Shown here: one piece after another, positions 51,118 to 60,300 of the stretch
How positions within the stretch are numbered: position 1 is the first letter of the stretch
Layout: each line of letters starts with the position of its first letter
Assembly: GCF_004361855.1 (NCBI RefSeq)
Contig: NZ_SNWQ01000034.1
Coordinates: 1 to 64,000 of the forward strand
DNA length: 64,000 bases
From: Kribbella caucasensis
GTDB lineage: Bacteria > Actinomycetota > Actinomycetes > Propionibacteriales > Kribbellaceae
Reading direction: 5' to 3'
Program-made: the position numbers and the translations under genes
The notes under the pieces: model-generated
Told to the model about the DNA's origin: nothing
The model's database searches: none
The model's input: only the letters and a program-made list of their open reading frames with translations

Positions 51118-53343
51118 TCAGTGCTGGTAGGACTTGCTCCCGCCCCGTCGGGGGCCGTTGCTGTGGCTGTTGTTGCGGCCCTCGTAGCCGCGACCACCCG
51201 GGCGGCCGCTGCCGAACCGCTTGCCACCCTTGCCGAACCGCTTGGGCTTCGGCTCCGGCAACTTAACCGGGTAACCCGACGGCTTGGTGCCACCGGTCAG
51301 CTCGGTCACCAGTTCGTCGCCCGGACGCGCGCGCACCGGCTCGGTGTTGACGCCGGCCGACTCGGCCATCCGCATCATGCCGCGACGCTGGTGCGGCAAC
51401 ACCAGGGTGACGACGGCACCCTTGCCACCGGCCCGCGCAGTACGGCCGGCGCGGTGCAGGTAGTCCTTGTGCTCGGCCGGCGGGTCAGCCTGGACGACCA
51501 GGCCGACGTCGTCGACGTGGATACCGCGGGCCGCGACATCCGTTGCCACCAGCACCGGTACCGAACCGTCCTTGAACTGGTCCAGCGTCCGGTTCCGGGC
51601 GCCCTGGGTCAGACCGCCGTGCAGCGCGGCCGCCATCACGCCACGGTCGCGCAGCTGGGTGGCGACGCGATCGGCGCCCAGCTTGGTCCGGACGAACACG
51701 ATGGTACGGCCGTCGCGGCTGGCCAGCTCGGCCGTCAGCGACTGCTTGTGCCCCGGCTCGATCACCAGCAGGTGGTGCTCCATCGTGGTGACCGTGGCCT
51801 GGCCGGACTCGGTCGAGTGCGTGACCGGGTCCTTCAGGTACGTCTTCACGATCGTGTCGACGTCGTTGTCCAGCGTCGCCGAGAACAGCAGCCGCTGGCC
51901 GGTCGCCGGGGTCATGTCGAGCAGCGTGGTGACGGCCGGCATGAAGCCCATGTCGCACATGTGGTCGGCCTCGTCGAGCACCGCGACCTCAACCGCGCCG
52001 AGGTCGGCCGCGCCCTGCTCACACAGGTCGATCAACCGGCCGGGCGTCGCGATCAGCAGGTCGACGCCACGACGGAGCGCCTCGATCTGCTTCGGGTACG
52101 GCAGCCCGCCCGCGATCAGCTTGACCGAAACGTTCATCACGTGCGCCAGCGGCTCCAGCGCGTCGTGCACCTGCATCGCCAGCTCGCGGGTCGGAACCAG
52201 CACCAGGCCGCGCGGGCGGCGCGACTCGGTGTGCCCACCGGCCAGCCGCATCAGCGTCGGCAGGCCGAACCCGAGAGTCTTGCCGGAGCCGGTCTGACCG
52301 CGACCGAGAACGTCCTTGCCGGCCAGCGCGTCCGGGATGGTGGCCGCCTGGATCGGGAACGGGGAGGTGATCCCGTCCCGCGCCAGCCGCTGCACCAACC
52401 GGGGGGCGAGGCCGAGCTCGGCGAATCCATTGCCCTCAGCAACAGTGCCGAGGTCCTCCGGCTGCTCCACCGGCTTCCGCTCGGCCCGCTCGTACTGCGT
52501 GCGCTCGGTCCGCTCGTACTGCGGCCGGTCGGCGCGCTCGTACTGCGGCCGATCCTGACGCTGGTACGACGGACGGTCCTCACGCTGGTACGACGGACGC
52601 TCGGTGCGCTGGTAATCACGCGAGGAGTCGGTCCGGTCGTTGCGCTGGTACGACGGGCGGTCACCGCGGGAGTCGGTGCGGTCGTCGCGCGAGTACTCGG
52701 TACGGTCGCCGCGCGAGTAGCTCGGGCGATCGTTGCGGTCGTTGCGCGGGGACTCCGTGCGGTCGCCGCGCGAGTAGCCCGAGCGATCGCCGCGCTGGTC
52801 CGAGCGGTCGTTGCGGGAGTAGTTGGAACGGTCGCCGCGCGAGGAGTCCGTGCGGTCGTTGCGCTGGTAGGACCGCTCACCGCGCTGGTCCCCGGTACGC
52901 TCGCCGCGCGAGTCCGTGCGGTCGGGGCGCTGGTTGTCGTTGCCGCGCGAGTCGGTGCGGTCGGTGCGCTGGTACGACGGACGTCCGTCGCGGGACTGGT
53001 TCGGACGCTCCGAGCGGTAACCCTTCACCGGACGGTTGCCGTCGCGGCGCTCATAGCTGTTGCCATCCCGACGGGGGTAGCTGTTGCCGTCACGGGAACC
53101 ACGATCGGAGTACCCGCTCGTGCTGTCGCGGGAACCACGATCGGAGTACCCGCTCGGGCCGCCACGACGCTCACGGGTGGTGTCGTCACGGACCTCACCC
53201 TGCGACTCGGACCGGACGACGTCGCCGCCCATCCGCTCGCCATATGACTGGTTCTGGAACTTCTTGTGTCGGGGCTTCTTCACCCGGTCGCCGGCATCGG
53301 TGCCGTCGGCAGGGCGGAACTGCTCCTGGTGGTGCTGGGACAC
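51118..53343 (-). CDS. DEAD-box RNA helicase with long disordered Arg/Tyr/Asp-rich N-terminus
   Basis: The protein has 741 residues. Residues about 40-290 are low-complexity repeats of SYQRxDR, DRTDSRG, YSRGDR and QYERxDR. Then the helicase core has GQTGSGKT, PTRELAMQ, TPGRLIDL, LDEADHM, FSATL, VATDVAARGIH and HRAGRTARAG. The C-terminus is basic and Gly-rich (RFGKGGKRFGSGRPGGRGYEG). The RG/RY-type disorder before and after the core is typical of RNA-binding proteins that condense with RNA. The likely role is RNA remodelling or cold adaptation. It has a leader of about 220 bases with hairpins, and a very strong terminator. Confidence 0.93.
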   Translation of the reverse strand: MSQHHQEQFRPADGTDAGDRVKKPRHKKFQNQSYGERMGGDVVRSESQGEVRDDTTRERRGGPSGYSDRGSRDSTSGYSDRGSRDGNSYPRRDGNSYERRDGNRPVKGYRSERPNQSRDGRPSYQRTDRTDSRGNDNQRPDRTDSRGERTGDQRGERSYQRNDRTDSSRGDRSNYSRNDRSDQRGDRSGYSRGDRTESPRNDRNDRPSYSRGDRTEYSRDDRTDSRGDRPSYQRNDRTDSSRDYQRTERPSYQREDRPSYQRQDRPQYERADRPQYERTERTQYERAERKPVEQPEDLGTVAEGNGFAELGLAPRLVQRLARDGITSPFPIQAATIPDALAGKDVLGRGQTGSGKTLGFGLPTLMRLAGGHTESRRPRGLVLVPTRELAMQVHDALEPLAHVMNVSVKLIAGGLPYPKQIEALRRGVDLLIATPGRLIDLCEQGAADLGAVEVAVLDEADHMCDMGFMPAVTTLLDMTPATGQRLLFSATLDNDVDTIVKTYLKDPVTHSTESGQATVTTMEHHLLVIEPGHKQSLTAELASRDGRTIVFVRTKLGADRVATQLRDRGVMAAALHGGLTQGARNRTLDQFKDGSVPVLVATDVAARGIHVDDVGLVVQADPPAEHKDYLHRAGRTARAGGKGAVVTLVLPHQRRGMMRMAESAGVNTEPVRARPGDELVTELTGGTKPSGYPVKLPEPKPKRFGKGGKRFGSGRPGGRGYEGRNNSHSNGPRRGGSKSYQH

Positions 53344-53578
53344 GCAATCTCTCTCTCAACGTCACGGCCCGATGCCGGATTTGCCCCACACACAAGCGGC
53401 CGGCCATGACACATGGCCGGATCGATCGTGCAAGGCAGGAGATTGGCATCGACCTGCGGGTGCTATCGCGTTGCACCCATGTCGCCGGGTGGACATCAGC
53501 GGGTTGCCGAAACCGACGGGTCGGAGCGCCTGGGAAAAACTCTGGTGACGCGACTCGCGCACCGACCCGAAAAGTATA
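53344..53578 (-). promoter_or_regulatory. Promoter and long structured leader of the helicase gene
   Basis: A good -10 element TATACT reads on the minus strand at 53578-53573, giving a leader of about 220 bases. No clear -35 hexamer is seen. Within the leader CCGGCCATG (53400-53408) pairs perfectly with CATGGCCGG (53412-53420) over a 3-base loop. Long leaders of this kind often mediate cold or helicase autoregulation; that is inference here. Confidence 0.5.
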
Positions 53579-53665
53579 CCCGACCCAGCCGCCCCCTCCG
53601 ACCACCCCCACAGCCGCCCCCGCTGACCGCCCGACCCGCACCAGCCTGGGGGTGGGACGGGCGTT

Positions 53666-53696
53666 TGACCTTCAAGGGGGGTTCAAGTGTTGTGTG
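53666..53696 (+). promoter_or_regulatory. Possible soxR promoter with 19-bp spacer
   Basis: TTGACC (53666-53671) and a weak TTGTGT (53691-53696) are 19 bases apart, the spacing typical for MerR-family-controlled promoters. The spacer contains TTCAAG twice rather than a clean inverted SoxR box, so assignment is tentative. Confidence 0.3.
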
Positions 53697-53715
53697 GCGG
53701 TTCTAGGGTGGCGGT

Positions 53716-54192
53716 ATGGCGGAGGAGAACGTTCCGAGCAAGGATCACTGGTTGCCGATCGGTGAGATCGCCGGCCGGTCCGGGGTGGCCGCGTCGGCCT
53801 TGCGGTTCTATGAGGATCAGGGGCTGATCAGCTCCCGGCGTACCTCGGGCAACCAGCGGCAGTACCAGCGAAGCACCTTGCGGCGGATCGCCTTCGTGCA
53901 GGCGGCGCAACGGGTCGGCCTGGCGCTGTCGGAGATCAAGCAGGCTCTGGATTCGTTGCCTGATGACCGTACGCCGACGCGGGCGGACTGGAGCCGGCTG
54001 TCGAAGACCTGGCGCAATCGGCTGGACCAGCGGATCGCGGAGCTCGAGCGGCTGCGCGACGACCTGGACGGGTGTATCGGCTGCGGCTGCCTCAGCCTGC
54101 AACGCTGCAATCTGTACAACAAGTCCGACCGCCTGGCCGAGCGTGGACCGGGCGCCCGGATCCTGAACGTCGGCATACCCGGCGAGCTATGA
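53716..54192 (+). CDS. soxR: SoxR redox-sensing regulator
   Basis: This 158-residue MerR-family protein has a helix-turn-helix (IGEIAGRSGVAASALRFYEDQG, 15-36), a dimer helix and the SoxR-specific 2Fe-2S cluster motif CIGCGCLSLQRC with C120, C123, C125 and C131. It senses redox-active compounds (own or foreign pigments) and activates export or oxidoreductase genes. It stands alone; in actinomycetes targets are usually elsewhere. Confidence 0.95.
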   Translation: MAEENVPSKDHWLPIGEIAGRSGVAASALRFYEDQGLISSRRTSGNQRQYQRSTLRRIAFVQAAQRVGLALSEIKQALDSLPDDRTPTRADWSRLSKTWRNRLDQRIAELERLRDDLDGCIGCGCLSLQRCNLYNKSDRLAERGPGARILNVGIPGEL

Positions 54193-54344
54193 AGGTCATA
54201 GAACCGGGCCGGAAGGACGAGGGTTAACCCCCGAGTTTTCCGCGGCGTACTGCGGTTTCCGCCCGGGCTTGGCACGATCCGGAGATGTAGCGCCCAGTAG
54301 TTCGCTGGTCGCTTTCCGCCACTGATCCGGAGTGAGGCCCTCCC

Positions 54345-54998
54345 ATGTCGCATCGCCGTATCCTGAGCACCCTGGCCGGCCTGGCCGCAGCGGCCCTGGC
54401 AGTCCCCGCCTACGCCGCAACCCCTGCCGACGCGCCCAGCGCCACCCAGAGCTCTACGTCTTCCTCGATCGCCGCGTACACCGGTTCGCCGCAGGACAAG
54501 GCCGCCACCAAGGCCTTCTACGACGCGGTGATCAAATCTGCCCGCGCCAAGCAGGCGCAGCAGGCCAAGGCCGGCAAGAAGCCCTCCGCCGCGGTCACCG
54601 TCACGTACGCCGTCGACGCTCCGAGCTTCCAGTCCGAGATCAACTCCAGTACGTCGATCTGGAACTCCTCGGTCGGCAACGTGACCCTGGTCGAGGGCAG
54701 CAACTACGACTTCTACTACACCGAGGGCAACGACCCGCGTGGTTCGTACGCGTCCACCGACGGGCACGGCCGGGGATACATCTTCCTCGACTACGCCCAG
54801 TCCCAGCAGTACGACCCGACCCGGATCACCGCGCACGAGACCGGTCACGTGCTCGGCCTGCCGGACCACTACTCGGGCCCGTGCAGCGAACTGATGTCCG
54901 GCGGCGGCCCTGGCCCGTCCTGCACCAACCCGTACCCGGACGCGACGGAGCGGGCCCGCGTCGACCAGCTCTGGGCCAACGGGTTCACCGCCCGCTGA
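54345..54998 (+). CDS. Snapalysin-family (M7) secreted zinc protease
   Basis: The protein has 217 residues. A Sec signal (about 1-25, LAGLAAAALAVPAYA) is followed by a propeptide-like helical region to about 85. A catalytic domain of about 130 residues contains HETGHVLGLPD (H164, E165, H168, D174), the short HExxHxxGxxD motif of M7 with Asp as third ligand. A downstream CSELMSGG gives the Met turn, and two Cys (CSEL, SCTN) may form a disulfide. A strong hairpin follows. Confidence 0.92.
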   Translation: MSHRRILSTLAGLAAAALAVPAYAATPADAPSATQSSTSSSIAAYTGSPQDKAATKAFYDAVIKSARAKQAQQAKAGKKPSAAVTVTYAVDAPSFQSEINSSTSIWNSSVGNVTLVEGSNYDFYYTEGNDPRGSYASTDGHGRGYIFLDYAQSQQYDPTRITAHETGHVLGLPDHYSGPCSELMSGGGPGPSCTNPYPDATERARVDQLWANGFTAR

Positions 54999-55017
54999 TC
55001 TGCCCTGATCACTGGCC

Positions 55018-55056
55018 GAGCCGGCGCTGGTCGCCGCCCCAGACCAGCGCCGGCTC
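55018..55056 (+). terminator. Hairpin terminator of the snapalysin gene
   Basis: GAGCCGGCGCTGGTC (55018-55032) pairs perfectly with GACCAGCGCCGGCTC (55042-55056), 15-bp stem, 9-base loop, 20 bases past the stop. Confidence 0.8.
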
Positions 55057-55078
55057 CCGCACCTGATCCCACGAAGCC

Positions 55079-55122
55079 CTCCGGCTCGGAACCACCTGGC
55101 AGGGGACGGTTCCGGGCCGGAG
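55079..55122 (-). terminator. Hairpin terminator of the LacI-family gene
   Basis: CTCCGGCTCGGAACC (55079-55093) pairs with GGTTCCGGGCCGGAG (55108-55122) with one G-U type pair, starting right at the LacI-family stop codon on the minus strand. Confidence 0.65.
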
Positions 55123-56151
55123 TCACGTCCCCGTTCTGACCGGTCCGGTGGAGCCTCGTACTACGAGTTCGGGGCGGAAGAGGAATTCGGTGTGCGGGGT
55201 CGCGTGGCCCCGCACCTCCTCCAGCAGCGACTGAACAGCGGCCAGGCCCATCGCGTGGACGGGCTGACGGACCGTCGTCATCGGCGGGTCGGTGAACTCC
55301 ATCATCGGGGCGTCGTCGTAGCCGACCACGCTCACGTCACCCGGGACCGACAACCCGCGCTGCCGGGCGGCCCGGATCACGCCGAGCGCCATCATGTCGG
55401 AGCCGCAGACGACCGCGCTGACCCCGACATCGAGCAACCGCTGGGCCGCTGCCGCACCACCTTCCACGCCGAACATGCTCAGCTCGACCAGCCCGTCGAC
55501 CTCCCCGTCGGACAACCCGAGCTGCGCCTTCATCGCAGTACGGAAGCCGGCGAGTTTGCGCTCGACGACGATGAACCGCTCCGGTCCGGAGGCGAACCCG
55601 ATCCGGCGATGCCCGAGCGCGACCAGGTGGGACACGGCCAGCTCGGTCGCGGCGGCCTCGTCGGACGAGATGAACGGCGCCTCCACCCCCGGCAGCCAGC
55701 CGTTGACGAAGACGACCGGCAGGTTGCGGTCGACCAGGGCCTGGTAGCGAGCGTGGTCCGCGCCCGTGTCGGCGTGCAGACCAGAGACGAAGATGATGCC
55801 GGACACGCCGCGCTCGAGGAGCATCTCGACGTACTCCTCCTCGGAGGCGCCGGACGGCGACTGGGTGCACAGCACCGGGGTGAACCCACGCTGCGACAGC
55901 GCCGACTCGATCACCTGGGCGAACGACGGGAAGATCGGGTTGATCAGCTCCGGCATCACCAGCCCGATCAGCCCCGCGGACCGGCGCCGCAACCTGGTCG
56001 GCCGCTCGAACCCGAGCACGTCCAGCGCGGTCAGCACCGACTGCTTCGTGTCCTCGGCCACCCCGGGTTTGCCGTTCAGCACCCGCGAGACCGTCGCCTC
56101 ACTGACCCCCGCCTTGGCCGCGATGTCCGCCAGCCTCGCTCTGCTGCTCAC
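55123..56151 (-). CDS. LacI-family regulator
   Basis: The protein has 342 residues from GTG 56151. A hinge helix-turn-helix (RLADIAAKAGVSEATVSRVLNG) and a periplasmic-binding-like sugar domain (IGLVMPELINPIFPSFAQVIE, VVCGSDMMALGVIRAARQRG, VSVVGYDDAPMMEFTDPPMTT) are clear. It is divergent from msiK, with GATCTTGCAG repeats between. It is a likely sugar-responsive repressor of itself and perhaps msiK. Confidence 0.92.
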   Translation of the reverse strand: MSSRARLADIAAKAGVSEATVSRVLNGKPGVAEDTKQSVLTALDVLGFERPTRLRRRSAGLIGLVMPELINPIFPSFAQVIESALSQRGFTPVLCTQSPSGASEEEYVEMLLERGVSGIIFVSGLHADTGADHARYQALVDRNLPVVFVNGWLPGVEAPFISSDEAAATELAVSHLVALGHRRIGFASGPERFIVVERKLAGFRTAMKAQLGLSDGEVDGLVELSMFGVEGGAAAAQRLLDVGVSAVVCGSDMMALGVIRAARQRGLSVPGDVSVVGYDDAPMMEFTDPPMTTVRQPVHAMGLAAVQSLLEEVRGHATPHTEFLFRPELVVRGSTGPVRTGT

Positions 56152-56177
56152 GGGGTGCCACCCTACCCACCGTCGCT

Positions 56178-56210
56178 GATCTTGCAGCAAGAAGCTGCAA
56201 GATCTTGCAG
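56178..56210. promoter_or_regulatory. LacI-type operator: 16-bp palindrome plus half site
   Basis: CTGCAAGATCTTGCAG (56195-56210) is a perfect 16-base palindrome with the central-symmetry style of LacI-family sites. A second GATCTTGCAG half site lies at 56178-56187. It starts 27 bases upstream of the LacI-family start. Confidence 0.8.
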
Positions 56211-56375
56211 ACTGAAACTGCGCAGAGCTGTCCACAGAATGAACAGACCGCACATTTCACACGCCGCACACCTTGTCAGGACGAGCCGGGCAAGTCAGGA
56301 TGGGCGCACCCCCGCCCGGGGGCCTTTACTACGGATCGTCCGGCACGTTCCTGCCGGTGAAGGGATTGAATCGTC

Positions 56376-57455
<1,080 letters not shown>

Positions 57456-57473
57456 CCCCCGGTACTACGTGAC

Positions 57474-57509
57474 GCCGGCCCTCGAGTGGTTCGCCACTCG
57501 GGGGCCGGC
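57474..57509 (+). terminator. Hairpin terminator of msiK
   Basis: GCCGGCCCTCGAGTGG (57474-57489) pairs with CCACTCGGGGGCCGGC (57494-57509) around TTCG, a 16-bp stem with one G-U pair and a stable tetraloop, 18 bases past the stop. Confidence 0.82.
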
Positions 57510-57578
57510 GTTCGTTCGCTGGACGGTGCCGATGTTCGTTTGCCGGACGGGGCTGGCGTTCGTTTGCCGGGCGACTAG
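57507..57578. repeat. Three tandem 24-bp imperfect repeats
   Basis: Units at 57507-57530, 57531-57554 and 57555-57578 share the core GTTCGTTTGCCGG(A/G)CG (first unit GTTCGTTCGCTGGACG). They fill the gap between the msiK terminator and the stop of the convergent permease gene, whose last bases are in the third unit. Confidence 0.7.
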
Positions 57579-58564
57579 GTGAGGTCTCGGCGGGAGAAGA
57601 CGAGCGCGCCGAGGGCGACGATGACGGCCGCGGCGATCCCCAGGTACCAGACGCTGTGCCCGAACGACACGGTCTTCTCCAGCGACGTGCAGTTGTATAT
57701 GCCATCCGGCATCGTCTGGCAGTTGTCCACCCAGTACGTGGTGCCGTGCTTGATCCAGGCGTCGACGTTGAGCCGGACCAGCCAGGGTTGCGCCTTGATC
57801 AGGAATCCGCCGAAGACACCCTCGACCAGCACCAGATAGCCCATCAGCAACCCGATCGCGGCGGCAGTGTGGCGCAGCAGCATCGCGAAAACACTGCCGA
57901 GCGCGGCCACAACCGCCGCGAGCACCACCGATCGACCGGCGATCGCCAACAGGTCACCCCACACCTTGCCCGATGTCGTCGAAGTGTTGCCGACCAGCTC
58001 GACGATGAGGGCCGTGCCACCGATCAGCAGAGCCAGGGTGACCACGGCCACCGGCACGTGACCGAGCAGCGCGCCAAGTAGTTTGCTGCCGTAGACCCGG
58101 AGCCGGCGTGGTTCGAAAGTCAGCCAGTTGCCGAGCGACCCGGAGCTGTACTCCGCGCCGACGAAGCTCGCACCGATCAGGAACGCGGCACCGGCCAGCA
58201 GGTACGACGCTCCGTACAGCAGATCGGGCATCGTGTCGGCGAAGGTGAACCGCGGCCGGCCGAAGTCCTCCAACCTGGGCTCCGGGTAGGAGCAGTACTC
58301 CGCGATCGACGGCTTCGGGTCGGGCGCGCTCGCGTAGTCCCGCTCACACTGCTTCTTCCACTCGTCCGCGCTACGCACCCATTCGCTGTGCACCTGCTCG
58401 AACTGGGTCTGCGCCTGCTGCAGCTCGGACTCGGACAGCGGCCGGGCGCTCCGCCAGGTGGCGAACAACATCAACCCGGTGATCAGCACCACGCCCGCGA
58501 TCCCGATGATGGTCAGCCGGCGGGCGTACAGCCGCTTCAGCTCGACCTTGACGAGCCGGATCAT
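57575..58564 (-). CDS. ABC-2 type exporter permease
   Basis: The protein has 329 residues. A first membrane helix (about 17-36) is followed by an extracytoplasmic loop of about 75 residues rich in charged residues with two cysteines. Then come five more helices (GASFVGAEYSSGSLGNWLTFEPRR is the typical ABC-2 cytoplasmic stretch). Its start overlaps the ATPase stop by four bases. Cargo unknown. Confidence 0.88.
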   Translation of the reverse strand: MIRLVKVELKRLYARRLTIIGIAGVVLITGLMLFATWRSARPLSESELQQAQTQFEQVHSEWVRSADEWKKQCERDYASAPDPKPSIAEYCSYPEPRLEDFGRPRFTFADTMPDLLYGASYLLAGAAFLIGASFVGAEYSSGSLGNWLTFEPRRLRVYGSKLLGALLGHVPVAVVTLALLIGGTALIVELVGNTSTTSGKVWGDLLAIAGRSVVLAAVVAALGSVFAMLLRHTAAAIGLLMGYLVLVEGVFGGFLIKAQPWLVRLNVDAWIKHGTTYWVDNCQTMPDGIYNCTSLEKTVSFGHSVWYLGIAAAVIVALGALVFSRRDLT

Positions 58565-59565
58565 CGGTCGCCTCCTCTGGGCCCGGGCTTGATCTCATCG
58601 GTCCCAAGACCCTCGCCCGCGGTCAACTCCAGGAACACCGACTCCAGGTCGGCACGGACCGGGGCCAGTTCGGCGACGTACATCCCGCGCTCGGCCAGGC
58701 GGCGGGTGACATCGGCGGGATGGGCCGCACCGTCGACGTACAAGTAGCCGCCGTCGAGGCGCACCGTCCAGCCGGCCTCGGTCAACACCGGTATCGCCGC
58801 CTCGTGGTTGTCGATGGCAACCTTCACGGTCCCCTTGCCGGCGCCGCCGATGACCTCGGCAACGGTGCCGGAGGCAAGCAACCGGCCGTGGCCGATGATC
58901 GAGACCGTGTCTGCGACCTGCTCGACCTCGGCCAGGATGTGACTGCTGACCAGGACGGTCCGGCCCTGGGCGCCGAGTGACCGCATCGTCTCGCGGATCT
59001 CCCGGATACCGGCCGGGTCCAGCCCGTTGGTCGGCTCGTCGAAGATCAGCAGATCCGGTTCCTTGAGCAGCGTGGCCGCGATCGCCAGCCGCTGCTTCAT
59101 GCCCAGTGAGTAGGCCCGGTACTTGTCCTTGCCGCGCTCGCCGAGCGAGGTCTCCGCCAGTACCTCGCCGACCCGGCTGCGGGGCGCGCCGATCGCCTCC
59201 GCGAGCAGCTCGAGATTCTTCCGCCCGCTGAACGCCGGGAAGAACTTCGGCGACTCCACGATCGCGCCGACCCGCGACACCACCTCCGGCAACCGCTCGG
59301 GGACCGGCCGGCCGAACATCGTCATCGTGCCGGCGTCCGCCCGGATCAGGCCGAGCAGCATCCGGATCGAGGTGGTCTTGCCCGATCCGTTCGGCCCGAG
59401 GAACCCGTGCACGCCACCGGCCGGCACGTCCAGGTCGAGCCCCCGGACCGCGACAACACGCTTCCCCCGCCGGGTCCGATAGGTCTTGCGCAGTCCGCGC
59501 GTACTGACTGCCAGGTCGTCCACATCGCCCCCAAGTCGTCGGTCTCCGCCGGTGAAGACGCTCAC
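58561..59565 (-). CDS. ABC-2 type exporter ATPase
   Basis: The protein has 334 residues. Walker A GFLGPNGSGKTTSIRML, a signature varied to YSLGMKQRLAIAATLL (SLGMKQR in place of LSGGQ, usual in this drug/antibiotic exporter group), Walker B DLLIFDEPTNGLDP and VSSHIL are intact. A C-terminal extension of about 90 residues is present. GTG 59523 is an alternative start. Its promoter lies within 50 bases of the csoR operator cluster, so copper might influence it. Confidence 0.92.
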   Translation of the reverse strand: MSVFTGGDRRLGGDVDDLAVSTRGLRKTYRTRRGKRVVAVRGLDLDVPAGGVHGFLGPNGSGKTTSIRMLLGLIRADAGTMTMFGRPVPERLPEVVSRVGAIVESPKFFPAFSGRKNLELLAEAIGAPRSRVGEVLAETSLGERGKDKYRAYSLGMKQRLAIAATLLKEPDLLIFDEPTNGLDPAGIREIRETMRSLGAQGRTVLVSSHILAEVEQVADTVSIIGHGRLLASGTVAEVIGGAGKGTVKVAIDNHEAAIPVLTEAGWTVRLDGGYLYVDGAAHPADVTRRLAERGMYVAELAPVRADLESVFLELTAGEGLGTDEIKPGPRGGDR

Positions 59566-59608
59566 CTTGCCAGGTTTGTTCGACTGTCGCTTGGGGCCTG
59601 TAGACAGA

Positions 59609-59695
59609 TTACCCCTAGGGGGTATGGCTCCAGGACTTGCATTCGATACCCCAAGGGGGTAATTTCAGGGGCGTCGACATACCCCCACGGGGTAG
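59609..59695. promoter_or_regulatory. Three CsoR-type boxes
   Basis: TTACCCCTAGGGGGTAT (59609-59625), ATACCCCAAGGGGGTAA (59646-59662) and ATACCCCCACGGGGTAG (59679-59695) are near-palindromic C-tract/G-tract sites spaced 33-37 bases apart. They lie directly upstream of csoR and between it and the divergent ABC exporter. They match the class of site bound by CsoR tetramers. Confidence 0.88.
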
Positions 59696-59716
59696 CCCGA
59701 AGGAAGAAGGACCGCC

Positions 59717-60031
59717 ATGACCAGCCACGAAGACCAGGCCACCGGGACCGTGCACGGGTACACCGCCGAGAAGTCCAGCCACCTGAAGCGGCTGCGGCGG
59801 ATCGAGGGCCAGATCCGGGGCCTGCAGCGGATGGTCGAGGAGGACAAGTACTGCATCGACGTCCTGACCCAGGTGTCGGCCGCGACGAAGGCGCTCCAGT
59901 CGTTCTCGCTGGAACTGCTGGACGAGCACCTGTCGCACTGCGTGGTCGAGGCCGCGCAGAAGGGCGGCGCGGAGGCGGAGGAGAAGGTTCGCGAGGCCTC
60001 CGACGCGATCGCCCGCCTGGTCCGGAGCTGA
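59717..60031 (+). CDS. csoR: CsoR copper-sensing repressor
   Basis: The protein has 104 residues. Helices HLKRLRRIEGQIRGLQRMVEED and CIDVLTQVSAATKALQSFSLELLDEHLSHC carry the complete Cu(I) ligand set C46, H71, C75. Apo-protein binds the three upstream boxes and Cu(I) releases it. It is the first gene of the copper operon, followed by copZ after 50 bases. Confidence 0.95.
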   Translation: MTSHEDQATGTVHGYTAEKSSHLKRLRRIEGQIRGLQRMVEEDKYCIDVLTQVSAATKALQSFSLELLDEHLSHCVVEAAQKGGAEAEEKVREASDAIARLVRS

Positions 60032-60081
60032 ACGAACCCCAGAACCCACGAGATCCAGAACTCATACCAAGGAGCACGACT

Positions 60082-60300
60082 ATGACGACCACGACGTACG
60101 CCGTGAACGGGATGACCTGCGGACACTGCACGGCCGCCGTGACCGAAGAACTCGGCAAGCTGCCGGGTGTGCAGGAGGTCAAGATCGACCTGAACGCCGG
60201 CGGCACGTCCGCCGTGCACGTGATCAGCGAGTCCACTCTCGACGAGACCGCCGTGCGGGACGCCGTCGACGAGGCGGGCTACGAACTGGCAGCGTCATGA
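60082..60300 (+). CDS. copZ: CopZ copper chaperone
   Basis: A 72-residue heavy-metal-associated (HMA) domain with YAVNGMTCGHCTAAV carrying the CxxC copper site. AAGGAG precedes the ATG. The stop overlaps the next start (ATGA). It delivers Cu(I) to CopA and possibly to CsoR. Confidence 0.94.
   Translation: MTTTTYAVNGMTCGHCTAAVTEELGKLPGVQEVKIDLNAGGTSAVHVISESTLDETAVRDAVDEAGYELAAS

Noticed and set aside
52450..53100. CRISPR-like periodic repeats
   Set aside because: The periodicity is in-frame codon repetition encoding SYQRxDR/DRTDSRG units, with no constant repeat plus unique spacer structure.
51061..53247. Long plus-strand frame with Ala/Val/Arg repeats opposite the helicase
   Set aside because: Its repeats mirror the codon repeats of the helicase N-terminal tail; there is no domain, and the opposite strand has all helicase motifs.
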